Shown: one piece after another, positions 33,281 through 41,590 of the stretch | Position numbering within the stretch: position 1 is the first letter of the stretch | Layout: every line of letters starts with the position of its first letter | NCBI RefSeq assembly: GCF_003205575.1 | Contig: NZ_PYBW01000110.1 | Location: 1 to 44,806 of the forward strand | Length of the DNA stretch: 44,806 nt | Direction of reading: 5' to 3' | From: Streptomyces tateyamensis | Lineage (GTDB): Bacteria > Actinomycetota > Actinomycetes > Streptomycetales > Streptomycetaceae | The notes under the pieces: generated by a model | Databases searched by the model: none | What the model saw: only the letters and a program-made list of their open reading frames with translations | What the model was told of the DNA's origin: nothing | Position numbers and translations under genes: made by a program

Positions 33281-33862
33281 TCAGACCCGGGCGACCAGCT
33301 CACCGATGGTGCTGCTCGGCCCGTGCCCCGCGTGCACCGCCGTGTCCGGCGGCAGGTCGAGCAGCCGGTCCCGGACGGTCTGCGGGTCGGCCCCGGCCCC
33401 CGGCCCGTCCGCATCCAGCGTCTGCCCGGTGAAGACGGCGTCCAGCGCCGGCAGGTAGATGCTCACGCTGCCCGGAGTGACCCCCGGGGTGTGCCGGACG
33501 TGCAGGTACAGGCCGCCGACCACCAGGCGCTGGCCGTCGCGCAGCTCCTCGTCCGGCCGGTCGTCGGCCGGCCAGCGGAACAGGTCGGCCGGGTGCAGGT
33601 GGATGGGGGCACCGGTGATCGCCGCCAGCGACAGCACCGCCTCGACCTGGTCCGGCTCGGCCCGGGTGCACAGGATCGCCAGCACCTGACGGTCACCCAG
33701 CCGGTCCGCGATCAGCTCGGCGTCGTGCGCCGGATCGATCACCACCGCCTCGTCCTCGTTGGCGATGATCCAGACGTTGCTCTCCACCGGCCGGCCGTCC
33801 GGATCCGGGTCCCCCGCCGTGACCAGGTGCTCGATCTCCGGTTCCGGGGGCAGCTGCCGCAT
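33281..33862 (-). CDS. MBL-fold protein with degenerate metal site
   Basis: The 193-residue protein follows the fold of small streptomycete MBL hydrolases: NVWIIANEDEAVVIDPAH, HVRHTPGVTPGSVSIYLP and AVFTGQTLDADGPG, ending VHAGHGPSSTIGE. The metal motif THxHxDH is replaced by TRAEPDQ (residues 66-72). The histidine in HTPGHxPG is V128, the aspartate of TGDTL is Q147, and only H180 (AGHG) remains. The frame is intact, so this is not a sequencing break. It probably binds no zinc or iron and may be a regulatory or binding paralogue. The gene stands alone between a peroxiredoxin and an FAD-dependent dehydrogenase. Confidence 0.8.
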   Translation of the reverse strand: MRQLPPEPEIEHLVTAGDPDPDGRPVESNVWIIANEDEAVVIDPAHDAELIADRLGDRQVLAILCTRAEPDQVEAVLSLAAITGAPIHLHPADLFRWPADDRPDEELRDGQRLVVGGLYLHVRHTPGVTPGSVSIYLPALDAVFTGQTLDADGPGAGADPQTVRDRLLDLPPDTAVHAGHGPSSTIGELVARV

Positions 33863-33976
33863 CTTCCAGTCCTGACTCTTCGTTCACCGCGCGGGACCGG
33901 ACGGCCCCTCACCAGCGATTCTCCCTCACCCGGCGTCAGCCGGTGACCGCGGCGGCGCCGGCACCGGCCGGCACGG

Positions 33977-35647
33977 TCAGCCGGTGGCCGCCGCGAGCGC
34001 CCGCCCGGCCACCCGTCCGGAGAAGAGGCAGCCGCCCAGGAAGGTGCCCTCCAGCGAGCGGTAGCCGTGCACCCCGCCACCGCCGAAGCCGGCCACCTCG
34101 CCCGCCGCGTACACCCCCGCCAGCACCGAGCCGTCGGCCCGCAGCACCCGCCCGTCCAGGTCGGTCTCCAGGCCGCCCAGCGACTTGCGGGTCAGGATGT
34201 TGAGCCGCACCGCGATCAGCGGCCCGGCCTTGGGATCGAGCAGCCGGTGCGGGGCGGCGGTGCGGATCAGCTTGTCGCCCAGGTAGCGGCGGGCCCCGTG
34301 GATCGCGGTCAGCTGCAGGTCCTTGGTGAAGGGGTTGGCCACCTCGCGGTCCCGGGCCTCGATCTCGCGGCGCAGCGCGGCCTCCTCGATCAGCGGCTCC
34401 CCGGCCCCGTCACGAGTGGTCAGCGCGTTCATCCCGGCCACCAGCTCGGTCAGTGTGTCGGCCACCACGAAGTCCGCCCCGTGCTTCTTGAACGCCTCCA
34501 CCGGCCCGGGCGCGCCGGGCAGCGCGCGGCCGAGCACCTGGCGCACGCTGCGGCCGGTCAGGTCCGGGTTCTGCTCGGAGCCGGAGAGGGCGAACTCCTT
34601 CTCGATGATCTTCTGGGTGAGCACGAACCAGGTGTGGTCGTGACCCGTCGTCATGATGTGTTCCAGCGTGCCCAGGGTGTCGAAGCCGGGGAAGAGCGGG
34701 ACCGGCAGCCGGTTGCCACGGGCGTCCAGCCAGAGCGAGGACGGGCCGGGCAGGATCCGGATGCCGTGCATGGCCCAGATCGGGTCCCAGTTCTCGATGC
34801 CCTCGGTGTAGTGCCACATCCGGTCACCGTTGATCAGGTGGCCGCCGGCCCGGCCGGCCGCCTGCTGCATCAGCCCGTCCACGTGCGCGGGCACGCCGCT
34901 GAGCAGCTTGGCCGGCGGGGTGCCCAGCCGGGCCGGCCAGGCCTGGCGGACCAGTTCGTGGTTGCCGCCGATCCCGCCGGAGGCGATCAGCACGGCCTGC
35001 GCCCGCAGCTCGAAGGCGCCCTCGACCTCCCGCGAGCTGGCCGCGCCGCGCCGCACCGCGCTGGGCACCAGCAGCTCGCCGCGGACCGTGTCGGTGACCC
35101 CGGCGGTGGCGGCCAGTTCGGTGACCCGGTGTCGGAACCGCAGCTCGACCAGGCCCTTGGCCACCGCCGCCCGCACCCGGCGGCCGAACGGCTCGACCAG
35201 CCCGGGTCCGGTGCCCCAGGTGATGTGGAAGCGCGGGACCGAGTTGCCCGGGCCGCTGGCCAGCAGCCCGCCGCGCTCGGCCCAGCCGACCACCGGGAAG
35301 AACCGCACCCCCTGGGCCCGCAGCCAGGCCCGCTTCTCGCCGGCCGCGAAGTCCACGTAGGCCTCGGCCCAGGCCCGCGGCCAGCGGTCCTCCGGGCGGT
35401 CGAAGCCGGCCGTGCCGAGCCAGTCCTGCCAGGCCAGCTCGGGCGAGTCGCGGATCCGCAGCCGGCGCTGCTCGGGCGAGTCGACCAGGAAGAGGCCGCC
35501 GAAGGACCAGTGCGCCTGACCGCCGAGCGAGGCGGCGGGCTCCTGGTCGAGCAGGATCACCCGGCGGCCGGCCTCGGCCAGTTCCGCGGTGGCGACCAGC
35601 CCCGCCAGGCCGGCGCCGATCACGATCACGTCGGCGTCCACTGCCAT
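33977..35647 (-). CDS. FAD-dependent dehydrogenase (KstD/fumarate-reductase-like)
   Basis: The 556-residue flavoprotein starts DADVIVIGAGLAGLVATAELAEAG, the FAD-binding Rossmann motif, and later has AVLIASGGIGGNHELVRQAWP. It ends with GVYAAGEVAGFGGGGVHGYRSLEGTFLGG, which closes the FAD site. The family includes 3-ketosteroid dehydrogenases and a broad group annotated simply as FAD-binding dehydrogenase, to which this length fits. The substrate is unknown. The start at ATG 35647 places the nucleotide-binding motif at residue 7. The 114-base gap downstream to the MBL gene holds no further gene that I can see. Confidence 0.87.
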   Translation of the reverse strand: MAVDADVIVIGAGLAGLVATAELAEAGRRVILLDQEPAASLGGQAHWSFGGLFLVDSPEQRRLRIRDSPELAWQDWLGTAGFDRPEDRWPRAWAEAYVDFAAGEKRAWLRAQGVRFFPVVGWAERGGLLASGPGNSVPRFHITWGTGPGLVEPFGRRVRAAVAKGLVELRFRHRVTELAATAGVTDTVRGELLVPSAVRRGAASSREVEGAFELRAQAVLIASGGIGGNHELVRQAWPARLGTPPAKLLSGVPAHVDGLMQQAAGRAGGHLINGDRMWHYTEGIENWDPIWAMHGIRILPGPSSLWLDARGNRLPVPLFPGFDTLGTLEHIMTTGHDHTWFVLTQKIIEKEFALSGSEQNPDLTGRSVRQVLGRALPGAPGPVEAFKKHGADFVVADTLTELVAGMNALTTRDGAGEPLIEEAALRREIEARDREVANPFTKDLQLTAIHGARRYLGDKLIRTAAPHRLLDPKAGPLIAVRLNILTRKSLGGLETDLDGRVLRADGSVLAGVYAAGEVAGFGGGGVHGYRSLEGTFLGGCLFSGRVAGRALAAATG

Positions 35648-35716
35648 CGGGGCTCCTCGGAGGTGGTGCGGGGTCCTCCGGTGATCCTCGGGCTTCGGCG
35701 ACTACGCGTCAATCTC

Positions 35717-35748
35717 TTGACACTCCAACAGAACCGCACTGTCATATG
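35717..35748 (+). promoter_or_regulatory. Candidate promoter for the alpha-galactosidase gene
   Basis: TTGACA (35717-35722) is followed after 17 bases by TGTCAT and shortly by CATATG. Start is at 35818, so the leader would be about 65 bases. Three GTTCG words (35769-35787) lie in it and may be regulatory. Confidence 0.4.
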
Positions 35749-35817
35749 TGATGTTCCATTCGGATCCGTTCGATTCTGTTCGTTCGTCACCCCGACCTCC
35801 CGCTGGAGAGGACCCCC

Positions 35818-37947
35818 ATGGACGTTCCACTGCGCCGCAGAATGACCCGCGGCTCAACGGCCGCCACCACCGCACTGGCCCTGTTCACCGGTGGCGGCGC
35901 GCTCGCGGTCGGTCTGCAACTGGCCGCCGCCCCACCCGCGCTGGCCGTCGACAACGGGCTCGACCTGACCCCGCAGATGGGCTTCAACAACTGGAACTCG
36001 ACGCACTGCGGCACCCAGTTCAACGAGGCGATGATCGAGGGCATCGCCGACCTGTTCGTCAGCAAGGGCCTCAAGGCGGCCGGCTACCAGTACGTCAACC
36101 TGGACGACTGCTGGGCGCTGCCCGACCGGGACGCCGGTGGCAACCTGGTCCCCGACCCGGTCCGCTTCCCGCACGGGATCAAGGCGCTGGCCGACTACGT
36201 GCACGGCAAGGGCCTCAAGTTCGGCCTGTACTCCAGCGCCGGCACCCACACCTGCGACGTGCAGGGCTTCCCCGGCGGGCTCGGACACGAGCAGCAGGAC
36301 GCCAACCTGTGGGCCTCCTGGGGCGTGGACTACCTCAAGTACGACAACTGCAACAACCAGGGCCAGGACGCCCAGGCCCGGTACCGGACGATGGGCGAGG
36401 CACTCAAGGCCACCGGCCGCCCGATCCTGTACAGCATCTGCGAGTGGGGCTCCACCTCGCCGTGGACCTGGGCGCCGCGGGTCGGCAACTCCTGGCGCAC
36501 CACCGGCGACATCAGCGACAACTGGTGGTCGATGATCTCCCGGGCCACCGCCAACATGGGCCTGGCGCCGTACGCCAAGCCCGGGGGCTTCAACGACCCC
36601 GACATGCTGGAGGTCGGCAACGGCGGGATGACGGGCACCGAGTACCGGACCCACTTCAGCCTCTGGTCCGAGATGGCCGCCCCGCTGATGATCGGCACCG
36701 ACCTGCGCACCGCGGCGCCCGAGACCCTGGCCATCCTGACCAACACCGACGTGATCGCGGTCGACCAGGACCCGCTGGGCAAGCAGGGCTCGGTGGTCTC
36801 CAACGCCGACGGACTGGTCGTCATGTCCAAGCCGCTGGCCGACGGCGGCCGCGCGGTGACCCTGACCAACGAGGGCTCCTACGACGCGACGATCAGCGCC
36901 GGCACGGCCCAGCTGGGCCTGGCCGGGGCCACCGACTACACGGTCAAGGACCTCTGGTCCAAGCAGACCAGCCACGCCACGGACACGGTCAGCGCCACCG
37001 TGCCCGGCCACGGCACCGTGATGGTCCGGGTCACCCCGAACCGCCCGGTGCAGCCGGCCACCGGGATCGACTACCTGAGCGACCTGTCCTTCGCCACCGA
37101 GACCAACGGCTGGGGCCCGGTGGAGCGCGACCAGAGCGTGGGTGACTGGCACCCGCGGGACGGCCGCACCCTGGCCCTCCGCGGCACCCGGTACGACAAG
37201 GGGCTGGGCGTGCACGCGACCAGTGACGTCTCCTTCCTGCTCGGCGGCGCCTGCAAGGACCTGGTCACCGAGGTTGGCCTGGACGACGAGACCGGCGGCA
37301 ACGGCTCGGCGCAGTTCCAGGTCTTCCGCGACGGCGTCAAGGTCGCCGACAGCGGCGTGCTGACCGGCAGCGACCCGGCCAGGCGGCTGACCGCCGACCT
37401 GTCCGGGGCCCAGCAGCTGCGCCTGGTCGTGCTGCCGGGGGCCGGCGCCAACACCTGGGACCACGCCGACTGGGCCGGGGCGAGGATCGCCTGCGGCTCC
37501 GGTCCGGCGGCCGGCCCGCACCAGGTCTCCGACCTCGTCTGGTCCTCGGCCGGCAACGGCTGGGGTCCGGTGGAGAAGGACATGAGCGTCGGCGAGGACT
37601 ACACCCGCGACGGCGGCCCGCTGACCGTGCACGGCACCGGCTACGCCAAGGGCCTGGGCACCAACGCGCCCAGCGACATCGCCTACTACCTGGGCGGTTC
37701 CTGCCACTCGTTCAGTACCGACCTGGGCCTCGACGACGAGACCCGCGGGCGCGGCTCGGTGGACTTCCAGGTCTGGGCGGACGGCGTGAAGGTGGCCGAC
37801 TCCGGCCCGGTCACCCCGGCGAGCGGGGTCAGGCACCTGACCGCCGACCTGACCGGAGCCGACGAGGTGCACCTGGTGGTCACCGACGGCGGTGACGGCA
37901 ACAACAGCGACCACGCCGACTGGCTGGCGCCGCAGCTCGGCTGCTGA
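35818..37947 (+). CDS. Secreted GH27 alpha-galactosidase with two NPCBM domains
   Basis: The 709-residue protein has a signal peptide (RRRMTRGSTAATTALALF, cleavage near ALA at residue 43) and a GH27 catalytic domain. The nucleophile is D176 in YLKYDNC and the acid/base is D231 in WRTTGDI; WNSTHC and DDCW are also present. A beta-sandwich region (VAVDQDPLGKQG onward) follows. Two NPCBM/CBM51-type sugar-binding domains close it (about residues 425-560 and 570-709), each with NGWGPVE and KGLG. It cleaves terminal alpha-galactose from extracellular polysaccharides or oligosaccharides. ATG 35818 has GGAGAGGA upstream. A strong hairpin terminates it. Confidence 0.93.
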   Translation: MDVPLRRRMTRGSTAATTALALFTGGGALAVGLQLAAAPPALAVDNGLDLTPQMGFNNWNSTHCGTQFNEAMIEGIADLFVSKGLKAAGYQYVNLDDCWALPDRDAGGNLVPDPVRFPHGIKALADYVHGKGLKFGLYSSAGTHTCDVQGFPGGLGHEQQDANLWASWGVDYLKYDNCNNQGQDAQARYRTMGEALKATGRPILYSICEWGSTSPWTWAPRVGNSWRTTGDISDNWWSMISRATANMGLAPYAKPGGFNDPDMLEVGNGGMTGTEYRTHFSLWSEMAAPLMIGTDLRTAAPETLAILTNTDVIAVDQDPLGKQGSVVSNADGLVVMSKPLADGGRAVTLTNEGSYDATISAGTAQLGLAGATDYTVKDLWSKQTSHATDTVSATVPGHGTVMVRVTPNRPVQPATGIDYLSDLSFATETNGWGPVERDQSVGDWHPRDGRTLALRGTRYDKGLGVHATSDVSFLLGGACKDLVTEVGLDDETGGNGSAQFQVFRDGVKVADSGVLTGSDPARRLTADLSGAQQLRLVVLPGAGANTWDHADWAGARIACGSGPAAGPHQVSDLVWSSAGNGWGPVEKDMSVGEDYTRDGGPLTVHGTGYAKGLGTNAPSDIAYYLGGSCHSFSTDLGLDDETRGRGSVDFQVWADGVKVADSGPVTPASGVRHLTADLTGADEVHLVVTDGGDGNNSDHADWLAPQLGC

Positions 37948-37956
37948 CCGCCGCAG

Positions 37957-38000
37957 GAGCCGACGGGCCGGCGGGGGCACCCCCGCCGGCCCGTCGGCTC
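37957..38000. terminator. Strong bidirectional hairpin terminator
   Basis: A 21-bp perfect stem (37957-37977 with 37980-38000) and a loop of two bases lie between the convergent alpha-galactosidase and nickel permease genes. Confidence 0.8.
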
Positions 38001-38021
38001 AGCTGCCGGCGTCCCGTCGGC

Positions 38022-39113
38022 TCACTCGCCCTCGGGCAGCCCGGCCGACCACTTCTGCTCCACCCGGCCGAACTTCCAGAAGGCCAGCGCCCCGGCCCAG
38101 GTGACCACGAACAGGCCCACGATCGCGAAGCCCACGTTGTTCAGGTCCAGCGAGGCGACCCACCCGATCGGGCCGCCGGTGATCTCCAGCCGGTCGGCCA
38201 GCAGCCCGGTCAGCTCGATCAGCCCGATCACCAGCGCGACCAGCACCGAGAGCCCGGTCACCGTGAGGTTGTAGTAGATCTTGCGGACCGGCTTGGCGAA
38301 GGCCCACTCGTAGGCGAAGTTCATGAACGAGCCGTCGATGGTGTCCAGCAGGCTCATCCCTGCCGCGAACAGCACGGGCAGCACCAGCAGCGCGTACCAG
38401 GGCAGCGAGAAGGCGGCGGCGCCGCCGGCCAGCACCAGCAGCGAGACCTCGGTGGCGGTGTCGAAGCCGAGGCCGAACAGCAGGCCCACCGGGTACATGT
38501 GCCACGGCTTGGTGACCGCCCGGGTCACCCGGCCCAGGATCCGGTTGAGGAAGCCGCGCTTGTCCAGCTGCTGCTCCAGCTCGGCCTCGTCGTAGGCGCC
38601 GCCGCGCATCGTGCGGAACACCCGCAGGATGCCGTGGAAGGCGCCCAGGTTGATCAGGCCGATCAGCAGCAGGAACACCCCGGAGACGGTGGTGCCGATC
38701 AGGCTGGTCGTCCGGTGCAGGGCCGAGTCGTCGGCCTCCACCGAGGTGGCCAGTTGGCGCACGCCGAAGGCCAGCAGCGCGCACAGGCCGAAGACGATCG
38801 AGGAGTGGCCGAGCGAGAACCAGAAGCCCACCGAGAGCGGGCGCTTGCCCTGCCCCATCAGCTTGCGGGTGGTGTTGTCGATGGCGGCGATGTGGTCGGC
38901 GTCGAAGGCGTGGCGCATGCCGAGCGTATAGGCGGTCAGGCCGAGTCCGGCGCCGAAGGCCTGGTTGCCGATCGAGTAGTGGTGCGGTGCGATCACGGCG
39001 AGCAGGGTGAACCAGCCGACCACGTGCAGGGCGAGCACGAAGCCGCCCATGCCGGCCAGGCGCAGCCACTCCTCCCGGGTCAGCCGACTGGTCCACCGGG
39101 TGGTGCCGCTCAT
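38022..39113 (-). CDS. Nickel/cobalt permease, HoxN/NixA family
   Basis: The 363-residue membrane protein has eight or so helices and the family signature HX4DH as H68, D73 and H74 in RHAFDADHI. The other signatures are FSLGHSSIVF and LGFDTATEVSLL. This family imports Ni2+ or Co2+ by secondary transport. The promoter holds a 29-bp palindrome matching the Nur box, which indicates nickel as the substrate and repression when nickel is abundant. ATG 39113 has only a weak ribosome binding site. A bidirectional terminator closes the gene. Confidence 0.92.
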   Translation of the reverse strand: MSGTTRWTSRLTREEWLRLAGMGGFVLALHVVGWFTLLAVIAPHHYSIGNQAFGAGLGLTAYTLGMRHAFDADHIAAIDNTTRKLMGQGKRPLSVGFWFSLGHSSIVFGLCALLAFGVRQLATSVEADDSALHRTTSLIGTTVSGVFLLLIGLINLGAFHGILRVFRTMRGGAYDEAELEQQLDKRGFLNRILGRVTRAVTKPWHMYPVGLLFGLGFDTATEVSLLVLAGGAAAFSLPWYALLVLPVLFAAGMSLLDTIDGSFMNFAYEWAFAKPVRKIYYNLTVTGLSVLVALVIGLIELTGLLADRLEITGGPIGWVASLDLNNVGFAIVGLFVVTWAGALAFWKFGRVEQKWSAGLPEGE

Positions 39114-39156
39114 CTGACTCTGCTTTCGGTCCGTCGGTGGGAACCGCTACATCCTT

Positions 39157-39185
39157 ATGTAGTTGCAAGTCATTCGCAACTACAT
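39157..39185. promoter_or_regulatory. Nur-box-like palindrome upstream of nickel permease
   Basis: TTGCAA-GTCAT-TCGCAA (39163-39179) matches the Streptomyces Nur consensus tTGCaa-N5-ttGCAA. It is embedded in a wider palindrome with 10-bp perfect arms (39157-39166 and 39176-39185). It lies 43 bases before the permease start. Confidence 0.7.
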
Positions 39186-39210
39186 CCTGATTGCCGACTC
39201 GTGAAACAGC

Positions 39211-39251
39211 TGCGGGCAGGTCCCCGACCGTCGGTCGGGGACCTGCCCGCA
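39211..39251. terminator. Strong hairpin terminator after the lipoprotein gene
   Basis: A 19-bp perfect stem (39211-39229 with 39233-39251) and 3-nt loop lie 15 bases beyond the lipoprotein stop and before the nickel permease promoter. Confidence 0.8.
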
Positions 39252-39266
39252 GCGGGCCGGGGTGCG

Positions 39267-40232
39267 CTACGGCACCGGGTACTGGTCCGGCGGAACGGTG
39301 CTGGTGCTCGCGTTGCCGCCGATGGCGGGCTTGAGGGTGAGGGTCCAGGTGGAGTAGGTGCTGGAGGTGGTGGTGAAGTCCAGCCCGTCGTCGAACTTGG
39401 TGAACGCGCAGCTCTGGGTGAACTTCTTGGTGCCGTCGTCCCAGTCGAAGCCGCCCGCGAAGTACACGTCGTACTTCCCGTCCCGGATCCCGGTGATCTT
39501 GGCGGTCTCTCCCTTGACCACGTAGAACGAGTAGGCCGCCTGGCCGCTCTGGGTCAGCGTCAGCACCGCGTCCACGCTGCCGCCGCCGTTGTCCACGGTC
39601 AGCTCGCCGTCGCCGTTGGTCTGGCCCTCGCGGATCTTGTGGCCGTTGTCCAGCGCCCGGTGCTGCAGCTGGCCGGTCTGCGGCGCCGAGAAGGTCGCGG
39701 TGTACCCGGCGGCGGCCAGCGCGGTCACCGCGGTCTGCACGTCCTTGAGCCCCTGCACACCGCCGGCCTCGGCCAGCGCCGAGGAGGTGGCGCAGACCTT
39801 GTTGCCGTCGATGTCGCCGCTCACCGTGGAGTAGTTGGTGGCCAGGGTGTCCATCGCCACGTAGAGCTGCCGGTTCGCGTCCCCCGCGCCGGACGGCGGG
39901 TTGAGCCCCTGCAGCCCGGTGGCCGCGGAGGTGGCCGCCCGCTGCACGTCGTCCAGTGCGGTCTTCACCTCGCTCAGGCTGCCGGCCTTGGGCAGTTGGG
40001 CCAGCGCGTCGTTGACCGGCCCGACCAGGGTGTTCAGGCTCTCCCCGTACGGGGTCGGCGTCGGGCTGGGCGTGATCACGGTGCCGATCGAGTCCTTGCC
40101 GGAGCCGACCGTGTGGTGCGGGCCCGAACTGCAGGCGCTGACCACCAGCACCGCCCCGGCCAGCAGCGCGGTGCCGGCCAGCCGGCGGTGCTGCGCGGTG
40201 GTGCGGCGGTTCCCCGTGTCGTGGTTCCCCAT
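39267..40232 (-). CDS. Lipoprotein of unknown function
   Basis: The 321-residue protein has a signal peptide with a lipobox LVVSAC, the lipidated cysteine being C34. A Thr/Pro-rich linker (TPSPTPTPYGES) follows. The middle is helical with LVGPVNDALAQLPKAGSLSEVKTALDD, and the C-terminal part is a beta-rich domain with FYVVKGETAKITGIRDGKYDVYF. I do not recognise a characterised family; the last domain resembles surface or adhesion-like folds of actinobacterial lipoproteins. ATG 40232 was chosen over TTG 40238. It should be anchored in the outer face of the membrane. Confidence 0.75.
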   Translation of the reverse strand: MGNHDTGNRRTTAQHRRLAGTALLAGAVLVVSACSSGPHHTVGSGKDSIGTVITPSPTPTPYGESLNTLVGPVNDALAQLPKAGSLSEVKTALDDVQRAATSAATGLQGLNPPSGAGDANRQLYVAMDTLATNYSTVSGDIDGNKVCATSSALAEAGGVQGLKDVQTAVTALAAAGYTATFSAPQTGQLQHRALDNGHKIREGQTNGDGELTVDNGGGSVDAVLTLTQSGQAAYSFYVVKGETAKITGIRDGKYDVYFAGGFDWDDGTKKFTQSCAFTKFDDGLDFTTTSSTYSTWTLTLKPAIGGNASTSTVPPDQYPVP

Positions 40233-40343
40233 GAGCAACTCAAGCCCCCCAGGCGCTGTTTCGTGGTGCGCGTGCGCAGTCAGCGTCCCGCAGCGGGCGC
40301 ACCCGGGTCAACTGCGTACCCGGCGCCCGGAGCCGGGGGCGGC

Positions 40344-40372
40344 TCTCAGCTTCCTCCCAGGTCAACTAGGAT
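40344..40372 (+). promoter_or_regulatory. Phased TCTCAG/TCCCAG boxes and -10 of the esterase gene
   Basis: TCTCAG (40344-40349) and TCCCAG (40355-40360) are 11 bases apart, then TAGGAT (40367-40372) lies six bases before GTG 40379. The same boxes precede the GT39 gene. Confidence 0.5.
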
Positions 40373-40378
40373 CACCGG

Positions 40379-41500
40379 GTGCTCGCCTTGACCGGAATCC
40401 CGCTGCAGATCGTCGCCTGCCTGCTCGCCGTGCTGGCCTTCGCGGCCACCATGTGGCTCTGGCCGCGCCTGGGCGGGAAGGGCTGGAAGGCGCTGCTCGC
40501 CCGGCTCGGCGCGTTCTTCGGCACCCAGGCGCTGGTACTGGTGGCGATGGCCCTGGTGGCCAACTCCTACTTCGGCTTCTACACCACCTGGACCGACCTG
40601 CTGGGCACCGCGGGCGGCCCGGGCACCGTGGTGGACCACAAGCCGAGCAACGCGCTCTCGGTCACCGGCGAGCAGAAGGTCTACAGCTCGCAGGGCTCGG
40701 CCAAGGAGCGCTCCGGCGTGATCCAGCAGGTCCGCCTCACCGGTGCCGCCTCCGGGCTGAGCAGCGACGGCTACGTCTACCTGCCGCCGCAGTACTTCCA
40801 GCCCGAGTACGCCGGCCACCAGTTCCCGATGGCCCTGGTGCTCTCCGGCTACCCCGGCTCGGCCGAGAAGCTGATCTCGCTCATGCAGTGGCCGGCCAGC
40901 ACCCTCAAGGCGATCGAGGCCAAGCAGCTGCCACCGACCGTGCTGGTGATGATGCGGCCCAGCCCGGTCGCCAACCGGGACACCGAGTGCATGGACGTGC
41001 CCGGCGGCCCGCAGGTGGAGACCTTCTTCACCGAGGACCTGCCGCGCGCGCTGGCCACCGGCTACCGGATCGCTCCGCAGGCCACCGCGCACGCCGCGCT
41101 CGGCGACTCCACCGGCGGCTACTGCGCGCTGAAGTTCGCCCTGCGCAAGCCGCAGTCCTACGGCGCCGCGGTCTCGCTCTCGGCCGACTACAGCGCCTCC
41201 AACGACCCGACCACCGGCGACCTGTTCGGCGGCGACCCGAAGCTCAAGCAGGAGAACGACCTGCTCTGGCGGCTGCGCAACGCCCCGCCGGCCCCCGTCT
41301 CGCTGCTGCTGGCCACCAGCCGCGACGAGGACAACTACCCGGCGACCCAGCAGATGATCGCCTCGTTCAAGGCCCCCACCAGGCTCTCCACCATCACGCT
41401 GGACAGCGGCGGCCACAACTTCCACACCTGGAACCGGGAGATCCCGCCCGCGCTGGAGTGGCTCGGCAAGCAGTTCGCGCTGCCGCCGGCCGCCGCCTGA
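40379..41500 (+). CDS. Membrane-anchored esterase, antigen-85/esterase D-like fold
   Basis: The 373-residue protein has two or three N-terminal membrane helices (about residues 3-22 and 36-62) and an extracellular alpha/beta-hydrolase domain. The nucleophile loop is ALGDSTGGYCALKFAL, and the catalytic histidine is probably in SGGHNFHTW near the C-terminus. The family includes mycolyltransferase-like and simple esterases; streptomycetes have no mycolic acids, so an acyl-esterase role is more likely. GTG 40379 follows TAGGAT by six bases without a Shine-Dalgarno sequence, so it is probably leaderless. Upstream repeats suggest control by an OmpR-type regulator together with the GT39 gene. Confidence 0.85.
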   Translation: MLALTGIPLQIVACLLAVLAFAATMWLWPRLGGKGWKALLARLGAFFGTQALVLVAMALVANSYFGFYTTWTDLLGTAGGPGTVVDHKPSNALSVTGEQKVYSSQGSAKERSGVIQQVRLTGAASGLSSDGYVYLPPQYFQPEYAGHQFPMALVLSGYPGSAEKLISLMQWPASTLKAIEAKQLPPTVLVMMRPSPVANRDTECMDVPGGPQVETFFTEDLPRALATGYRIAPQATAHAALGDSTGGYCALKFALRKPQSYGAAVSLSADYSASNDPTTGDLFGGDPKLKQENDLLWRLRNAPPAPVSLLLATSRDEDNYPATQQMIASFKAPTRLSTITLDSGGHNFHTWNREIPPALEWLGKQFALPPAAA

Positions 41501-41528
41501 CCCCGCGTCAGCCGACCGGCCCGGGAGA

Positions 41529-41567
41529 TCACAGAGCGCTCACAGCCGGGGTTCATCGCTCTCTCAG
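41529..41567 (+). promoter_or_regulatory. 11-bp-phased TCACAG repeats upstream of the GT39 gene
   Basis: TCACAG at 41529-41534 and 41540-41545, a looser TTCATC at 41552-41557, and TCTCAG at 41562-41567 lie on an 11-bp period. This is the spacing used by OmpR/PhoB-family response regulators. The start is at 41591. Confidence 0.55.
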
Positions 41568-41590
41568 GCACCCGCCCGAGCGTATGGGGC

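Noticed and set aside
41583..41588. TATGGG as -10 of the GT39 gene
   Set aside because: It ends two bases before the ATG, which would place the transcription start inside the gene.
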